The notes: generated by a model from the sequence alone, not told the origin. Shown: positions 10,144-19,148, counted from the stretch's first letter. The stretch is 64,000 nt of DNA from Calothrix sp. NIES-2098 (GCA_002368175.1 AP018172.1:2850001-2914000); one strand, 5' to 3'. Program-made: numbers and translations.

Positions 10144-10968
10144 ATGCAAAAAGTAAATTGGCTAATTGAAAGAAATATATTTGATGCTGATGCAGCATTT
10201 ATAGAGGAATTGAGAAGACAAGGATACTTTTGGCAAGAGACAAACTATCTCAGATTTCATCCTAAAGATGCACGCGAATATTTTTCCGACCATGAGTGTG
10301 TTTTATTTCGAGGCACTCTCAATTTAGGTCGAAATATTTTAAGAACTTCTTGGATTCCGGGTGCTTATATGGATGAAAAGAATCTACGCTGTTCTACTTA
10401 CTATACTTACTTTGGTCAATATTTGCTGAATAATAAATACTTCATTCTTTCTTTAGGCGAACTCATCCGTAGAAGAAGAGAAATTATTGATTATTTTGAG
10501 TCTGATGGCAATTTATTTATTAGACCTGATAGTAATATGAAATCGTTTCGTGCTGGAGTGTTTAATCTGAATGTGTTAAACACTATGCAATCTTTAGGTA
10601 GCGAACTGCAAAGAGATGAGACAACTTTAGTCTTAGTCAGTGGTAAGCAACCAATCGCTAGAGAGTGGAGATTTTTCGTTTATAAAAATCAAGCGATTAC
10701 TGGCTCGCTATATTTAGTAGGGGAAGAGAGAAGAGATGAAATTATCAAGGGAGGCTATTTAGAAGATTACTTAAATAACGTACTAAAAACAGTAAATTGG
10801 TATCCAGAATCTCTCTACACCGTAGACATTTGCGAATCAGCAGGTGAGCTTTACGTACTAGAACTTGGCTCCTTTAGCTGTAGTGGAGAATATGGATGCG
10901 ACTTAAGTTTGATTGTAGAATTTGGTGCCAAAGCAGCTTTAGAAGATTACGAATTTGTGAATGGTTAA
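10144..10968 (+). CDS. ATP-grasp protein, R2K clade (DUF4343-like)
   Basis: A 274-residue protein. The C-terminal two thirds show ATP-grasp features: LFIRPDSNMKSFRAG (lysine-bearing strand and glycine-rich loop), then REWRFFVYKNQ (R-E-W-R-F motif), and finally VDICESAGELYVLELGSFSCSG, where the D, E and N-like positions should bind Mg-ATP. The R-E-W-R-F motif is characteristic of the R2K clade (DUF4343), predicted to ligate carboxylates to amines, for example peptide or amino-acid modifications; the substrate is unknown. It stands alone, with a convergent HEAT gene downstream. A short, partly deleted copy of its 3' end recurs at 11579-11624. Confidence 0.75.
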   Translation: MQKVNWLIERNIFDADAAFIEELRRQGYFWQETNYLRFHPKDAREYFSDHECVLFRGTLNLGRNILRTSWIPGAYMDEKNLRCSTYYTYFGQYLLNNKYFILSLGELIRRRREIIDYFESDGNLFIRPDSNMKSFRAGVFNLNVLNTMQSLGSELQRDETTLVLVSGKQPIAREWRFFVYKNQAITGSLYLVGEERRDEIIKGGYLEDYLNNVLKTVNWYPESLYTVDICESAGELYVLELGSFSCSGEYGCDLSLIVEFGAKAALEDYEFVNG

Positions 10969-11021
10969 CTTAACTGTGATGAATGTATTGTTTGCATTTT
11001 ATGCTTGGTGGATTCATCAAT

Positions 11022-11528
11022 TTACCAATTGTCTAATATCAAATTTGCATCTTCGCTAATTAGCTCTTCAGGAGATTGCGCGGCCTCCTCTATAATCATC
11101 TTTGCTTCAGGAGTTCCGATTTCTGCTAATGCTAGGAGAGACTTTCTCGGCACATTGAACCATTCATCATAAGACCATCGGTATGTCAATGCCTTGGATA
11201 ATGCAGGAATTGCTCTTTCATCGCGCAATACATCCAAAAGTTCAATGACTGATTCATGAAGACCATTATTGCTCTCATCATTGAGGATTTGACAAAGTAT
11301 AGGTGTGTAATCATTTGATAGGTTACTCCATGCTGCCATCATGATAAACCAAGCCCCAGGATAATCTGGATTTGAAGCATATTTTTCCAACTCCTGAATC
11401 ACTTCGCTAACCGAAGGAGGTGATGTCTTAAATTCCTTTTTCATTTCATCAAAAATTCTGTCAGTTTCTCTATAATTAGGAGAATCCTTGAATAATTTTA
11501 GATATTTTTCAATCGTGTTACTTAGCAT
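11022..11528 (-). CDS. HEAT-repeat protein
   Basis: A 168-residue soluble alpha-helical protein. The segment GLHESVIELLDVLRDERAIPALSKAL and the following ARKSLLALAEIGTPEAKMIIEEAA-like region are typical HEAT/PBS-lyase-type repeats (helix pairs with A-x-x-x-L patterning). Small solitary HEAT proteins act as protein-interaction scaffolds, and some serve as immunity proteins next to toxins. No toxin gene is visible here. The gene is bracketed by the 3' end of the ATP-grasp gene and a damaged duplicate of that 3' end, suggesting it arrived by a local duplication or insertion. Confidence 0.65.
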   Translation of the reverse strand: MLSNTIEKYLKLFKDSPNYRETDRIFDEMKKEFKTSPPSVSEVIQELEKYASNPDYPGAWFIMMAAWSNLSNDYTPILCQILNDESNNGLHESVIELLDVLRDERAIPALSKALTYRWSYDEWFNVPRKSLLALAEIGTPEAKMIIEEAAQSPEELISEDANLILDNW

Positions 11529-11578
11529 TTATAGCCTATTGATATTCATAATATTTTTGTGAAAAAATCAACTCCACT

Positions 11579-11624
11579 ATAGAATTTGGTGCAAAAGCAA
11601 GCTATGAATGGTTAACTTAACTTT
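11579..11624 (+). repeat. Partial duplicate of the ATP-grasp gene 3' end
   Basis: The stretch reading TAGAATTTGGTGC, then AAAGCA, then GAATGGTTAACTTAACT repeats the end of the ATP-grasp gene at about 10918-10977, lacking about 17-20 bases from the middle. The HEAT gene lies between the two copies. Confidence 0.6.
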
Positions 11625-11651
11625 AATATATGCTCCCCGAACGAATCACCC

Positions 11652-11670
11652 TAATACCAATTTGAAAAAA
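11652..11670. repeat. Solo TAATACCA-type repeat end
   Basis: TAATACCAATTTGAAAAAA, matching the terminal sequence of the IS630-type element at 33.3 kb. It lies in the spacer before the RNA ligase gene's 3' end. Confidence 0.5.
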
Positions 11671-11743
11671 GAACGCGACAGATAAACATACTTTAAGCTT
11701 TGTTCTGTCTGAATTCTTAATTTTGAATTTTGAATTGTTATAG

Positions 11744-12514
11744 CTACTTTCCCCGTCGATGAGCATGACGCTCGTAATCTTCAAAACGCAACTTGGCGAT
11801 CGCACTTCGGGAAATAGTTCGCGCTACAATACCCTCGGCTCGACCACCCGCACCAGGATCTAGTGCAACGTTGGTTTGTGGTAGGGTTGCTTTGAGAAAT
11901 TCATGGGTTTCGGAAATCTTCACTGGTAAAGCTGCGACTGTGGCGATTCGCGGTGTCAGTGCAAATCCATAATCCTTTGCAGCTTGAGTAAGTTGCTGTT
12001 CGTCAAGAAAGCTTTGACCGCCATTATCTCGCCACGCTGCTAGCTGCTGCACATTTTTAAAAAACAGCGTTTCAATATCGGTAAGGACTGCAACATCAAA
12101 CAGTCGCCAGCCTACATTTTTTTGTGCAGTGTATTGTTTGCTAGCCGATGTAATTTTACCGCCATACAGTTCCAGGTATGTAACTATAATCCCGCTTTGC
12201 GACTGGGGTAATGAATCGGCAATATTTTTCAAAGCATCCACAATTCCAAGTGCGGGATTACCAATTAAATCGCCTTTTGCAAATAGTAACTCTTCTCTAC
12301 TACCCAAAACAAAATTGCCATCGGGTAAAAGCAAAATCCGCGAGTTAGTACCATCTACTTTTTCAGTAAGGATTACCTCACCATCAAAATTAACTGTCTG
12401 TTCTAGTAAGGCTCCTTTTTCCCCCAGTGCATGATAGGTAGGGATACTAGGATATTTGGTCATCGAGTTGAGTTTGTTTAAGTCACAACTCCGCAGGGAA
12501 AAATCATAATTCAT
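11744..12514 (-). CDS. RNA ligase family protein (orphan)
   Basis: A 256-residue member of the RNA ligase/covalent nucleotidyltransferase superfamily. Motif I is TEKVDGTN (Lys52 counted from the first ATG would carry the AMP), a motif III-like YLELYGGK, motif IV AEGIVART and motif V IAKLRFEDY follow in order. It should seal RNA ends by adenylylating its lysine, then the 5' phosphate. An internal Met at 12463 (MTKYPSIPTY...) resembles how this family often begins and may be the true start; neither start has a clear Shine-Dalgarno. It stands alone, unlike the RNA ligase at 44.2 kb, but shares an upstream palindrome with it (12536-12553). Confidence 0.8.
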   Translation of the reverse strand: MNYDFSLRSCDLNKLNSMTKYPSIPTYHALGEKGALLEQTVNFDGEVILTEKVDGTNSRILLLPDGNFVLGSREELLFAKGDLIGNPALGIVDALKNIADSLPQSQSGIIVTYLELYGGKITSASKQYTAQKNVGWRLFDVAVLTDIETLFFKNVQQLAAWRDNGGQSFLDEQQLTQAAKDYGFALTPRIATVAALPVKISETHEFLKATLPQTNVALDPGAGGRAEGIVARTISRSAIAKLRFEDYERHAHRRGK

Positions 12515-12531
12515 GTATTAGATAGATGTAA

Positions 12532-12557
12532 TTTTGTATTACATCTATAATACAAAA
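12532..12557 (-). promoter_or_regulatory. Palindromic operator candidate (GTATTA-N6-TAATAC), copy 1
   Basis: A perfect 10-bp inverted repeat, TTTTGTATTA (12532-12541) and TAATACAAAA (12548-12557), around a 6-nt spacer. It sits 22 bp before the longest start of the orphan RNA ligase gene. The core GTATTA-N6-TAATAC, with the same spacer length, recurs at 45083 and, with one mismatch, at 24910. It does not fit NtcA (GTA-N8-TAC) spacing. Confidence 0.65.
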
Positions 12558-12606
12558 TTAATCCGAGAAACACCAATGTTTTTTTAACTACATGAAAGCA
12601 CTATTC

Positions 12607-15360
12607 TTAGTTAAGCGGATCGAAACGCTGCAAGATAAGAGCTACCAACACTACTGGCAAACCTATACCAATACAAATTAAAGCTTGAATCAATGTCAAA
12701 GGTGTAGTGTTAAATACTTGATTCATAATGCTCCACTGACTGAACAGACATTGTAAGAAACCTACTACTACAATTCCGATCGCCGGTGCATAGGCTATAG
12801 ATTGGCGTTTACCTTGGATTCTGGCAACTAAAGATGGTAAAAACTGGCTAATACTTAACAGGTAAAACACTTCTGCTGCTACCAACCCATTTATTGCCAT
12901 CGTGCGAGCTAAGGCTTCATTGCCTGTAGTTTGAAGTATCCATTGAAACACCCCAAAAATTACCAGCCAATTGAAGACAGAAATTGCGAAGATGCGCTGG
13001 AGTAAACTACCAGATAATAGCTTTTCTCTGGGATTGCGTGGTGGTTGCTGCATCACTTGTCCAGATTTTGGCTCAAAAGCGAGGGGAGCAATCAACCCTA
13101 CGGAACTAACCATGTTTAGCCAGAGAATTTGGATTGGTAAGATGGGAAGCGCAGTGGCGAGAAAAATGGCAATTAAAATCGTCATAGATTCGCCAACATT
13201 GATTGGGAGCAAAAAGGCGATCGCTTTTCGTAAGTTGCGGTAAACTCCGCGTCCTTCCTCCACAGCCGCTTCAATTGCAGCGAAGTTATCGTCAGTTAGC
13301 AGCATATCCGCAGATTCTTTAGCAACCTCTGCCCCAGCTAGACCCATCGCTACACCAATATCTGCTTGCTTGAGAGCAGGCGCATCGTTGACCCCATCTC
13401 CAGTCATGGCGACAATTTCGCCTTTGAGTTGCAATGCTTTGACTAGACGCAACTTTTGTTCCGGTGCAACTCGCGCAAATACCGTACCTTGTTCAGCCGC
13501 TTGGGCAAATTCTTGTTCATCCATCTGCGCTAATTGCTTCCCGGTGAAGACTCCTTCTTCAGCCGAGCAAATTCCCATTTGGCGAGCGATCGCAGCTGCG
13601 GTTAGTGCATGATCGCCAGTGATCGTTTTCACCTGAATTCCCGCAGATTGGCAGGCTTGGACTGCGGCGATCGCTTCTGCACGCGGTGGATCGATGATGC
13701 CTTGAAGTCCTAAAAATACCAGTCCTTGATTGAGATCGTCGTGGTCTAAGGAATGTTTGTGAGAACTAACTTCTTTTTTCGCCAAAGCTAGGACTCGCAA
13801 ACCTTGCTTTGCCATATCAGCAACTTCCTGTTCTATGGCGGTAGGATTGAGCGCTATTTGTTGTCCTTGGGCATCAAGCATAGAGTCGCAGCGTTGCAGA
13901 ATCGCCTCCACAGAACCTTTGAGATAGATCGTATTCAATCTTCGCTTTGCATTTAATTGATGCAAAGTCGCCATATACTGAAATTCAGACTCAAAGGGAA
14001 TGGTATCTATTCTGGGTAATTCTTGTTCTAAATTCTCTGGTGTCAATCCCGCTTTATAAGCAGTTGTAATTAATGCTCCTTCCGTGGGAGTTCCGACTAA
14101 ATTCCACTGTCCGTCGCGCCATTCGATGTGAGAATCATTGCACAGCAATCCAGCTGCCAAGGATTCCCAAACAGCAATATGTTCATCTGTATTGAAATCA
14201 ACAGGCTGCTGATTTATCAGGATTTCACCATCTGGGGCATAACCAATACCGCTAACGGTGTAGTGTTGTCCACCCGCATAAATCTGCTGCACCGTCATCT
14301 GATTTTCAGTCAACGTACCAGTCTTGTCAGAGCAAATAACAGTAGTACTTCCCAATGTTTCCACAGCAGGTAACTTGCGAATAATCGCGTTACGTCGCGC
14401 CATTCGGGAAACCCCGATCGCCAACGTAACTGTCACAATTACAGGTAATCCTTCGGGAATTGCGCTGACAACCAGAGCCACAGTTGCTTTGAAAACATCA
14501 ATCCAAGATTCACCCTGTCCTAATCCCACGGCAAATGTCAGGGCAGCCAAACCTAAGATGACATACAACAAAGTTTTGCTAAACTTGTCAATATTTCGTG
14601 TTAGCGGCGTTTTGAGATCGGAACTGCTGGCGATTAACTCCGAGATGCGGCCAGTTTCAGTAGCATCTGCAATCGCCACAACAATTCCTTGCGCCTGTCC
14701 AAAGGTGATGAAACTTCCTGCATAAGCCATATTGCTGCGTTCGGCTAATGGTGTGTCCCCAGCTAGCGATGCAGTTGCTTTCTCGACCGGAACAGATTCG
14801 CCTGTTAAAGCCGACTCGTCAACTTGTAACCCGCGCACGCTCAATAACCGCAGATCCGCAGGTACTTTATCCCCAGAAGCTAGCACTACCAAATCACCGA
14901 CAACTAACTCAGTCGAAGCCAGACGAGTTTTTTGACCATCGCGAATCACAGTTGCTTCAGTAGTCACAGCCTGAGATAGAGCCGCGATCGCACCTTCTGC
15001 TTTCGATTCTTGAATGTAGCCAATTATGACATTAATTAAGGTGACGCCAAAAATTACGCCTGCATCGATCCAATCTTGCAGCAGTAGCGTTACTACTCCC
15101 GCCGCCAGCAAAATATATAATAATGGTTGATTAAATTGCTCGATAAATCTCAGCCAAGGACTTTTTCCAGCTTTACTAGTTAGTTGATTTGCACCCATCC
15201 GTTCGTGGCGAGCGATCGCTTCTTCATCGCTCAAGCCTGCTTGGGAATGGCTGGTTAAAGTTTGTACAACTTCTTGTGTCGATAGCGTGTGCCATTCATA
15301 GTTGAGTAAATCTTTTGTTGTCTGGGTAAAATTATTTGTAGCGATCGTATTTGCTGTCAT
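12607..15360 (-). CDS. Cation P-type ATPase, Ca2+-type (P2A)
   Basis: A P-type ATPase of about 917 residues, near the usual length. N-terminal cation-ATPase domain, actuator motif TGESVPVEK, transmembrane helix 4 with PEGLP (typical of Ca2+/SERCA-like pumps), phosphorylation motif CSDKTGTLT (Asp near residue 345), hinge TGDGVNDAPALKQAD, and C-terminal helices M5-M10. It should pump Ca2+ (or Mn2+) out of the cytosol. I chose the second Met (15360), which has GGAG 7 nt upstream; the first (15378) overlaps the upstream gene's stop by ATGA and has no such site. It is translationally coupled to the stress-type membrane protein gene upstream. Confidence 0.9.
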   Translation of the reverse strand: MTANTIATNNFTQTTKDLLNYEWHTLSTQEVVQTLTSHSQAGLSDEEAIARHERMGANQLTSKAGKSPWLRFIEQFNQPLLYILLAAGVVTLLLQDWIDAGVIFGVTLINVIIGYIQESKAEGAIAALSQAVTTEATVIRDGQKTRLASTELVVGDLVVLASGDKVPADLRLLSVRGLQVDESALTGESVPVEKATASLAGDTPLAERSNMAYAGSFITFGQAQGIVVAIADATETGRISELIASSSDLKTPLTRNIDKFSKTLLYVILGLAALTFAVGLGQGESWIDVFKATVALVVSAIPEGLPVIVTVTLAIGVSRMARRNAIIRKLPAVETLGSTTVICSDKTGTLTENQMTVQQIYAGGQHYTVSGIGYAPDGEILINQQPVDFNTDEHIAVWESLAAGLLCNDSHIEWRDGQWNLVGTPTEGALITTAYKAGLTPENLEQELPRIDTIPFESEFQYMATLHQLNAKRRLNTIYLKGSVEAILQRCDSMLDAQGQQIALNPTAIEQEVADMAKQGLRVLALAKKEVSSHKHSLDHDDLNQGLVFLGLQGIIDPPRAEAIAAVQACQSAGIQVKTITGDHALTAAAIARQMGICSAEEGVFTGKQLAQMDEQEFAQAAEQGTVFARVAPEQKLRLVKALQLKGEIVAMTGDGVNDAPALKQADIGVAMGLAGAEVAKESADMLLTDDNFAAIEAAVEEGRGVYRNLRKAIAFLLPINVGESMTILIAIFLATALPILPIQILWLNMVSSVGLIAPLAFEPKSGQVMQQPPRNPREKLLSGSLLQRIFAISVFNWLVIFGVFQWILQTTGNEALARTMAINGLVAAEVFYLLSISQFLPSLVARIQGKRQSIAYAPAIGIVVVGFLQCLFSQWSIMNQVFNTTPLTLIQALICIGIGLPVVLVALILQRFDPLN

Positions 15361-15374
15361 TTTTTTCTCCACTT

Positions 15375-15911
15375 TCATGAGAATTTTTGGCTAGATTCAT
15401 AAACCTGCCACTCGCGCACGCCCCAGTAACGCAGAATCGATTCTGCTTGCTGGATCTCATCGTCTGTTGCCTCTACCTTCACCAAAAATTCTGCTTGAGA
15501 GGTTGGATTGCAAAGTTTAACTTGCCTTTCGGGAGTAAACCAACCTTGAAATGCACCATAAACACTACCCAAAATCGCACTCGCACCACCCGCCAGCAGC
15601 GTAACCAGCACAGATTCCACCGCTAACACGGGCCCAACACCGGGAATAACTAATATAAACAGTCCGGCTGTGAGTGCTAAGAATCCCGCAGATGTTCCGC
15701 CTGTAATTGCGCCTGCTTTAGCACCTGCGATCGGAGTAATGATTTGTTGATTCGCACGATCGTCTGGCAATTTTTCGCGTTCTGAGTCTAAAGTAAATAC
15801 AGAAATTTTCTCCATAGGGAAGTCAAGTACTCTCAGTTCATCAAGCACCTGTGTTACAGCCTGACGGGTAGAAATTATGCCCACTGCATTTTTTAATGGA
15901 CAGACATTCAT
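15375..15911 (-). CDS. General-stress-type glycine-zipper membrane protein
   Basis: A 178-residue protein from ATG 15911, chosen because AGGAGAAG lies about 7 nt upstream; a longer frame to 15974 adds only 21 hydrophobic residues without a binding site. An N-terminal ferredoxin-like module (NAVGIISTRQAV...LDELRVLDFPMEKISVFT) is followed by a Gly/Ala-rich double membrane hairpin (AGAKAGAITGGTSAGFLAL and GVGPVLAVESVLVTLLAGGASAILG) and a C-terminal segment repeating the first module's pattern (FLVKVEATDDEIQQAESIL). This resembles YflT-like general stress proteins found across cyanobacteria. It overlaps the downstream P-type ATPase by four bases, suggesting they act together. Confidence 0.75.
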   Translation of the reverse strand: MNVCPLKNAVGIISTRQAVTQVLDELRVLDFPMEKISVFTLDSEREKLPDDRANQQIITPIAGAKAGAITGGTSAGFLALTAGLFILVIPGVGPVLAVESVLVTLLAGGASAILGSVYGAFQGWFTPERQVKLCNPTSQAEFLVKVEATDDEIQQAESILRYWGVREWQVYESSQKFS

Positions 15912-15985
15912 CACAACTTCTCCTATAAAAATAAGTAGGTAGAAATATACGTAGATGCGGGTTTTGGTGGGCAATGCTTACAAAT

Positions 15986-16258
15986 ACTTCCAAGTCGTGT
16001 TGGGGTACTTCCACATCGTGTTGAGGTACTCCCAAATCGTGTTGGGGTACTTCCACATCGTGTTGAAGTACTTCCAAGTCGTGTTGAGGTACTCCCACAT
16101 CGTGTTGAAGTACTTCCAAGTCGTGTTGAGGTACTTCCACATCGTGTTGAGGTACTCCCAAATCGTGTTGAGGTACTCCCAAATCGTGTTAAGGTACTTC
16201 CAAATCGTGTTGAGGTACTCCCAAATCGTGTTAAGGTACTTCCAAATCGTGTTAAGGT
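15986..16258. repeat. 13-copy 21-bp tandem repeat array
   Basis: Thirteen head-to-tail 21-bp units of the form ACTYCCMARTCGTGTTRRGGT, with no length variation. Because 21 is divisible by three, both strands read as open heptapeptide repeats (VPQHDLE-like on the minus strand). It lies immediately upstream of the stress protein/P-ATPase operon. The constant unit and lack of a convincing gene around it favour a non-coding minisatellite or protein-binding array. Confidence 0.9.
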
Positions 16259-16312
16259 ACTTCTAACTTTGTCGCACCGCGATCGCAGTCGCTACGCATC
16301 TGTTTTATTCTT

Positions 16313-16330
16313 TTCTAAATTTGGTATTAG
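16313..16330. repeat. Solo TAATACCA-type repeat end
   Basis: Reverse complement of CTAATACCAAATTTAGAA, again matching the IS630-type terminus. Confidence 0.45.
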
Positions 16331-16418
16331 TTGGTTGATTGAGATACTTCTCTTTTAGGATGACCGATAAATGTGAACGAAAAGTGAATAAGTACTAATG
16401 CAAAATTAAATATACATT

Positions 16419-16555
16419 TGTCATTGCGAATGGAGCGAAGCGGAATGTAGACGCGCAGCGGCTTCCCGCAGGGTAGCAATCTCCGAATCCTTGCGATTGC
16501 TACCCTGCGGGAACGCTTTCAGCGAACGCTAAATTTCATTTCGCTCGCAATGACA
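16419..16555. repeat. 137-bp MITE-like palindromic element
   Basis: Outer inverted ends TGTCATTGCGA (16419-16429) and TCGCAATGACA (16545-16555), and an inner perfect 19-bp inverted repeat (16463-16481 with 16495-16513, core GCAGGGTAGCAATC). The whole element can fold into a long hairpin; such non-autonomous palindromes are common in Nostocales. Confidence 0.8.
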
Positions 16556-16625
16556 TAAATAATTCTGCGTAACCACATAAATTGTTGATCGATATCGCTT
16601 CATTCAACTGCGGCAAAAAACCTTG

Positions 16626-17012
16626 TCAATCCACAATCTCGTAGCGTACCAACTTCCTCACATCCTGACGCGGTAGCCCTAGTTCTTGGGCAATTATCAC
16701 TTCTATCTGGTTAAATTCTGTTGTTGGCAACTCTAATTCCAATCGCTTCAGGATGGGGTCTGCGGTTTCAACTTCTACCTGGGTAATTTTCTGATTTCGG
16801 CGGACAGTGGCGTTAATTAGCAAAACATTAACTGATAGCCGTGCTTCTATTTGCGTATCTGACTGAAGTTTTTTCTCTGTAGAGTAGGATTGACTTAACT
16901 GCTGTGCTGCCAGAAAACTACAACCAAACCAAAATACCACCGCTACTAATGGTAGAGGTAACAAAAATTCTAATCCCAATCCTTGCAGCCAACGTTTGTT
17001 AATCCGCCACAC
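16626..17012 (-). CDS. Conserved cyanobacterial membrane-anchored protein (paralogue of 48151-48552)
   Basis: A 128-residue protein with one N-terminal membrane segment (LEFLLPLPLVAVVFWFGCSFLA, residues 14-36) and a soluble tail of about 90 residues ending in the motif QELGLPRQDVRKLVRYE. Its paralogue at 48151-48552 shares LGLEF-LPLPL, FW-GC-F and the QELGLP-DVRKL tail. No function is known to me. It is transcribed divergently from rppA and separated by about 100 bp, so it may belong to the RppAB regulon; that is inference. Confidence 0.75.
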   Translation of the reverse strand: MWRINKRWLQGLGLEFLLPLPLVAVVFWFGCSFLAAQQLSQSYSTEKKLQSDTQIEARLSVNVLLINATVRRNQKITQVEVETADPILKRLELELPTTEFNQIEVIIAQELGLPRQDVRKLVRYEIVD

Positions 17013-17113
17013 ATTACACCTACCTGTGATTTTGCCATTGATTCTGACTTATGAAAGAAGTTGAAATGGTGTCAATGCCTTATTCTACTTAATAATTTGA
17101 AGTCTCTAAAGTA

Positions 17114-17818
17114 ATGAAAATCTTATTGGCGGAGGACGATCCTAAGCAATTAATGCCACTGCAAACAGTTCTTTCACAGGCTGGACACAATGTTGATGGT
17201 GTCAAGGATGGTGAAACTGCTCAATGGCTGTTGTTCCAAAAAGAATATGACCTGCTAATTTTAGATTGGATGTTACCCCTGGTGAATGGGGTGAGTTTGT
17301 GTCAACAATATCGGGCGGCGGGAAAAACAGCACCCATATTAATGATTACAGCAAAAGACACCACACCCGATAAAGTCATAGGATTAGATGCGGGAGCAGA
17401 TGACTACTTAGTTAAACCCATTGATATTATAGAGTTCATGGCACGAGTGCGGGCATTGCGGAGGCGATCGCCTCTGTGGCAAGGAGACACTCTCTGCTTG
17501 GCAGACTTGAAACTTCATCTCGATTCGCTGACTTTAGAGCGACAAGGAGCGATTGTATCTCTGTCTAGCCAGGAATTTCAGTTACTAGAGTATTTTATGC
17601 GTCATCCCAAGCAAGTACTGACTCGCAACCAAATTGAGCAAGCTGTATGGGAGTGGGGTAGCGAGCCAGAAAGCAATGCTATCACTGTTTTAGTTCGGAA
17701 ACTGCGCCACAGGTTGCAAACATTAGCAGCAGCCGATTGGATTGAAACTGTCTATGGTATGGGCTATCGCCTTAACCCTTCAGAAGCATCGGAAGATTTG
17801 ATTTACCTTGGTTCGTAG
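17114..17818 (+). CDS. rppA: OmpR-family response regulator RppA
   Basis: A 234-residue response regulator. The receiver domain has the acidic pair EDD (7-9), phosphoacceptor Asp51 (LILDWMLP), Thr79 region (MITA) and Lys101 (YLVKP); the C-terminal winged helix (about 125-225) has QLLEYFMRHPKQVLTRNQI and the recognition-helix region NAITVLVRKLRHRL. It is followed after 49 bp by its kinase gene. In Synechocystis the orthologous pair was described both as RppA/RppB (redox control of photosystem genes) and as NrsR/NrsS (nickel response); which applies here cannot be told from sequence. Confidence 0.9.
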   Translation: MKILLAEDDPKQLMPLQTVLSQAGHNVDGVKDGETAQWLLFQKEYDLLILDWMLPLVNGVSLCQQYRAAGKTAPILMITAKDTTPDKVIGLDAGADDYLVKPIDIIEFMARVRALRRRSPLWQGDTLCLADLKLHLDSLTLERQGAIVSLSSQEFQLLEYFMRHPKQVLTRNQIEQAVWEWGSEPESNAITVLVRKLRHRLQTLAAADWIETVYGMGYRLNPSEASEDLIYLGS

Positions 17819-17867
17819 TTGCGCTTTAGCGCGATGATAATCTGCACCAACTTACTTAATATATGTT

Positions 17868-19148
17868 GTGTTTAACCGCAGTCGTCGTAACTTAGCTCTT
17901 TGGTTCACCCTGTCAATGGGTTGCATCCTGATTCTATTTGCTGGAGTAATTTATTATCTTGAAGTAAAAGATAAGCTCAAAGCATTAGATCAGCTACTTT
18001 ATAAAAGAGCGCAGCTAATGGCAGCTAGTTCGCAGTATCGACTGTATCAAGGACAAAAACAAGTCGATCTGAGCAATATACCGCTATTGGGTAGTGGTTC
18101 TCACCCGACTGATATTGAACTGTTATATGTTCGCTGGTATGACCCGAATGGCAAACTCAAGCGTTTTTTTGGTACTCCACCTCTGGAGAAATTACAAACA
18201 TCATCGGGGTTTCTCACCATTAAGTCTGTTGACCAATTCACAGGTAAGGCGTTTTGGCTGCGTCAAGTCACCTTACCGGTTCAAGGCGGAAATTCGGTCA
18301 TCGGCTATCTTCAAGTTGCTATTCCACTGAGAGAAACTCAAAACGATCTCAGACAACTTCAGTTAATTTTGACGGTGGCTGTACCTGTAGCGCTGGGATT
18401 AATTGGCCTGACAGGTTGGGTACTCGGTGGTATAGCTATGCAACCCGTTCAGCAAGCCTATAACCAGCTGCAACGCTTTACATCAGATGCTTCTCATGAA
18501 TTGCGATCGCCTCTGTCTGCAATTTTAACCAATGCTCAAGTCGGGCTATTAATGGCAACAGACCGTCCTCAGCTTCATCCTACACTACAGAACATTATTG
18601 ATAGCGCGAAGTCGATGAGTACCTTGGTGAATAATCTACTGCTGTTGGCTCGCCATCAGGGAAAATTAACTCCAGAATCTCTCAAACAAGTAAATCTAAA
18701 TAAATTGCTGGAGGATTTAATCGTTCAATATACTGCTGTTGCGGCAAAGACCTCGATTGAGTTGCTCGGTGATTTACCAAAACAACCGATTAACTTGTGT
18801 GCCGATCCCGATTTGCTCAAGCAAGCTGTAGAAAACTTACTCAACAACGCCTGCAATTACACCCTGTCTGGTGGAACTGTCTGGTTACGCTTAGAACCTT
18901 ACCCAGATCGAGCAGTCATTCAGGTTATCGATACGGGAATTGGCATTCCAGAGGCAGATTTACCTTACATTTTCGATCGCTTCTACAGAGTTGACACAGA
19001 ACGGGCAAGAGAAAGCGGCGGATTTGGGTTAGGATTGGCGATTGTGCAACAAATTGTCCAGGCTCACGGCGGTGAAATCTATGCGATGAGCAATGAGGGT
19101 AAAGGCTCGACGTTCCAGATAAAATTACCGCTGGTGAGCCATAATTAA
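17868..19148 (+). CDS. rppB: Sensor histidine kinase RppB
   Basis: A 426-residue membrane kinase: helix 1 (about 13-31), a periplasmic domain of about 145 residues, helix 2 (about 165-190), then HisKA with His210 in SDASHELRSPL and a HATPase domain with NLLNNACNY (N-box), DTGIGIPEADL (G1) and GFGLGLAIV (G2). It should phosphorylate RppA, encoded directly upstream. The only in-frame start giving the full first helix is GTG at 17868; an ATG at 17863 is out of frame. A short GCGC-tt-like palindrome lies in the spacer between the two genes. Confidence 0.9.
   Translation: MFNRSRRNLALWFTLSMGCILILFAGVIYYLEVKDKLKALDQLLYKRAQLMAASSQYRLYQGQKQVDLSNIPLLGSGSHPTDIELLYVRWYDPNGKLKRFFGTPPLEKLQTSSGFLTIKSVDQFTGKAFWLRQVTLPVQGGNSVIGYLQVAIPLRETQNDLRQLQLILTVAVPVALGLIGLTGWVLGGIAMQPVQQAYNQLQRFTSDASHELRSPLSAILTNAQVGLLMATDRPQLHPTLQNIIDSAKSMSTLVNNLLLLARHQGKLTPESLKQVNLNKLLEDLIVQYTAVAAKTSIELLGDLPKQPINLCADPDLLKQAVENLLNNACNYTLSGGTVWLRLEPYPDRAVIQVIDTGIGIPEADLPYIFDRFYRVDTERARESGGFGLGLAIVQQIVQAHGGEIYAMSNEGKGSTFQIKLPLVSHN

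Noticed and set aside
12536..12553. NtcA binding site at the palindrome
   Set aside because: The GTA and TAC halves are 12 nt apart, not the 8 of NtcA sites.
12971..14963. Several plus-strand frames opposite the P-type ATPase
   Set aside because: They lie antisense to a well supported gene and show no protein-like features.
15841..16266. Open frames on both strands through the 21-bp repeat array (113 and 103 residues)
   Set aside because: They are open only because the unit is a multiple of three; there is no start signal and the flanking parts are not gene-like.
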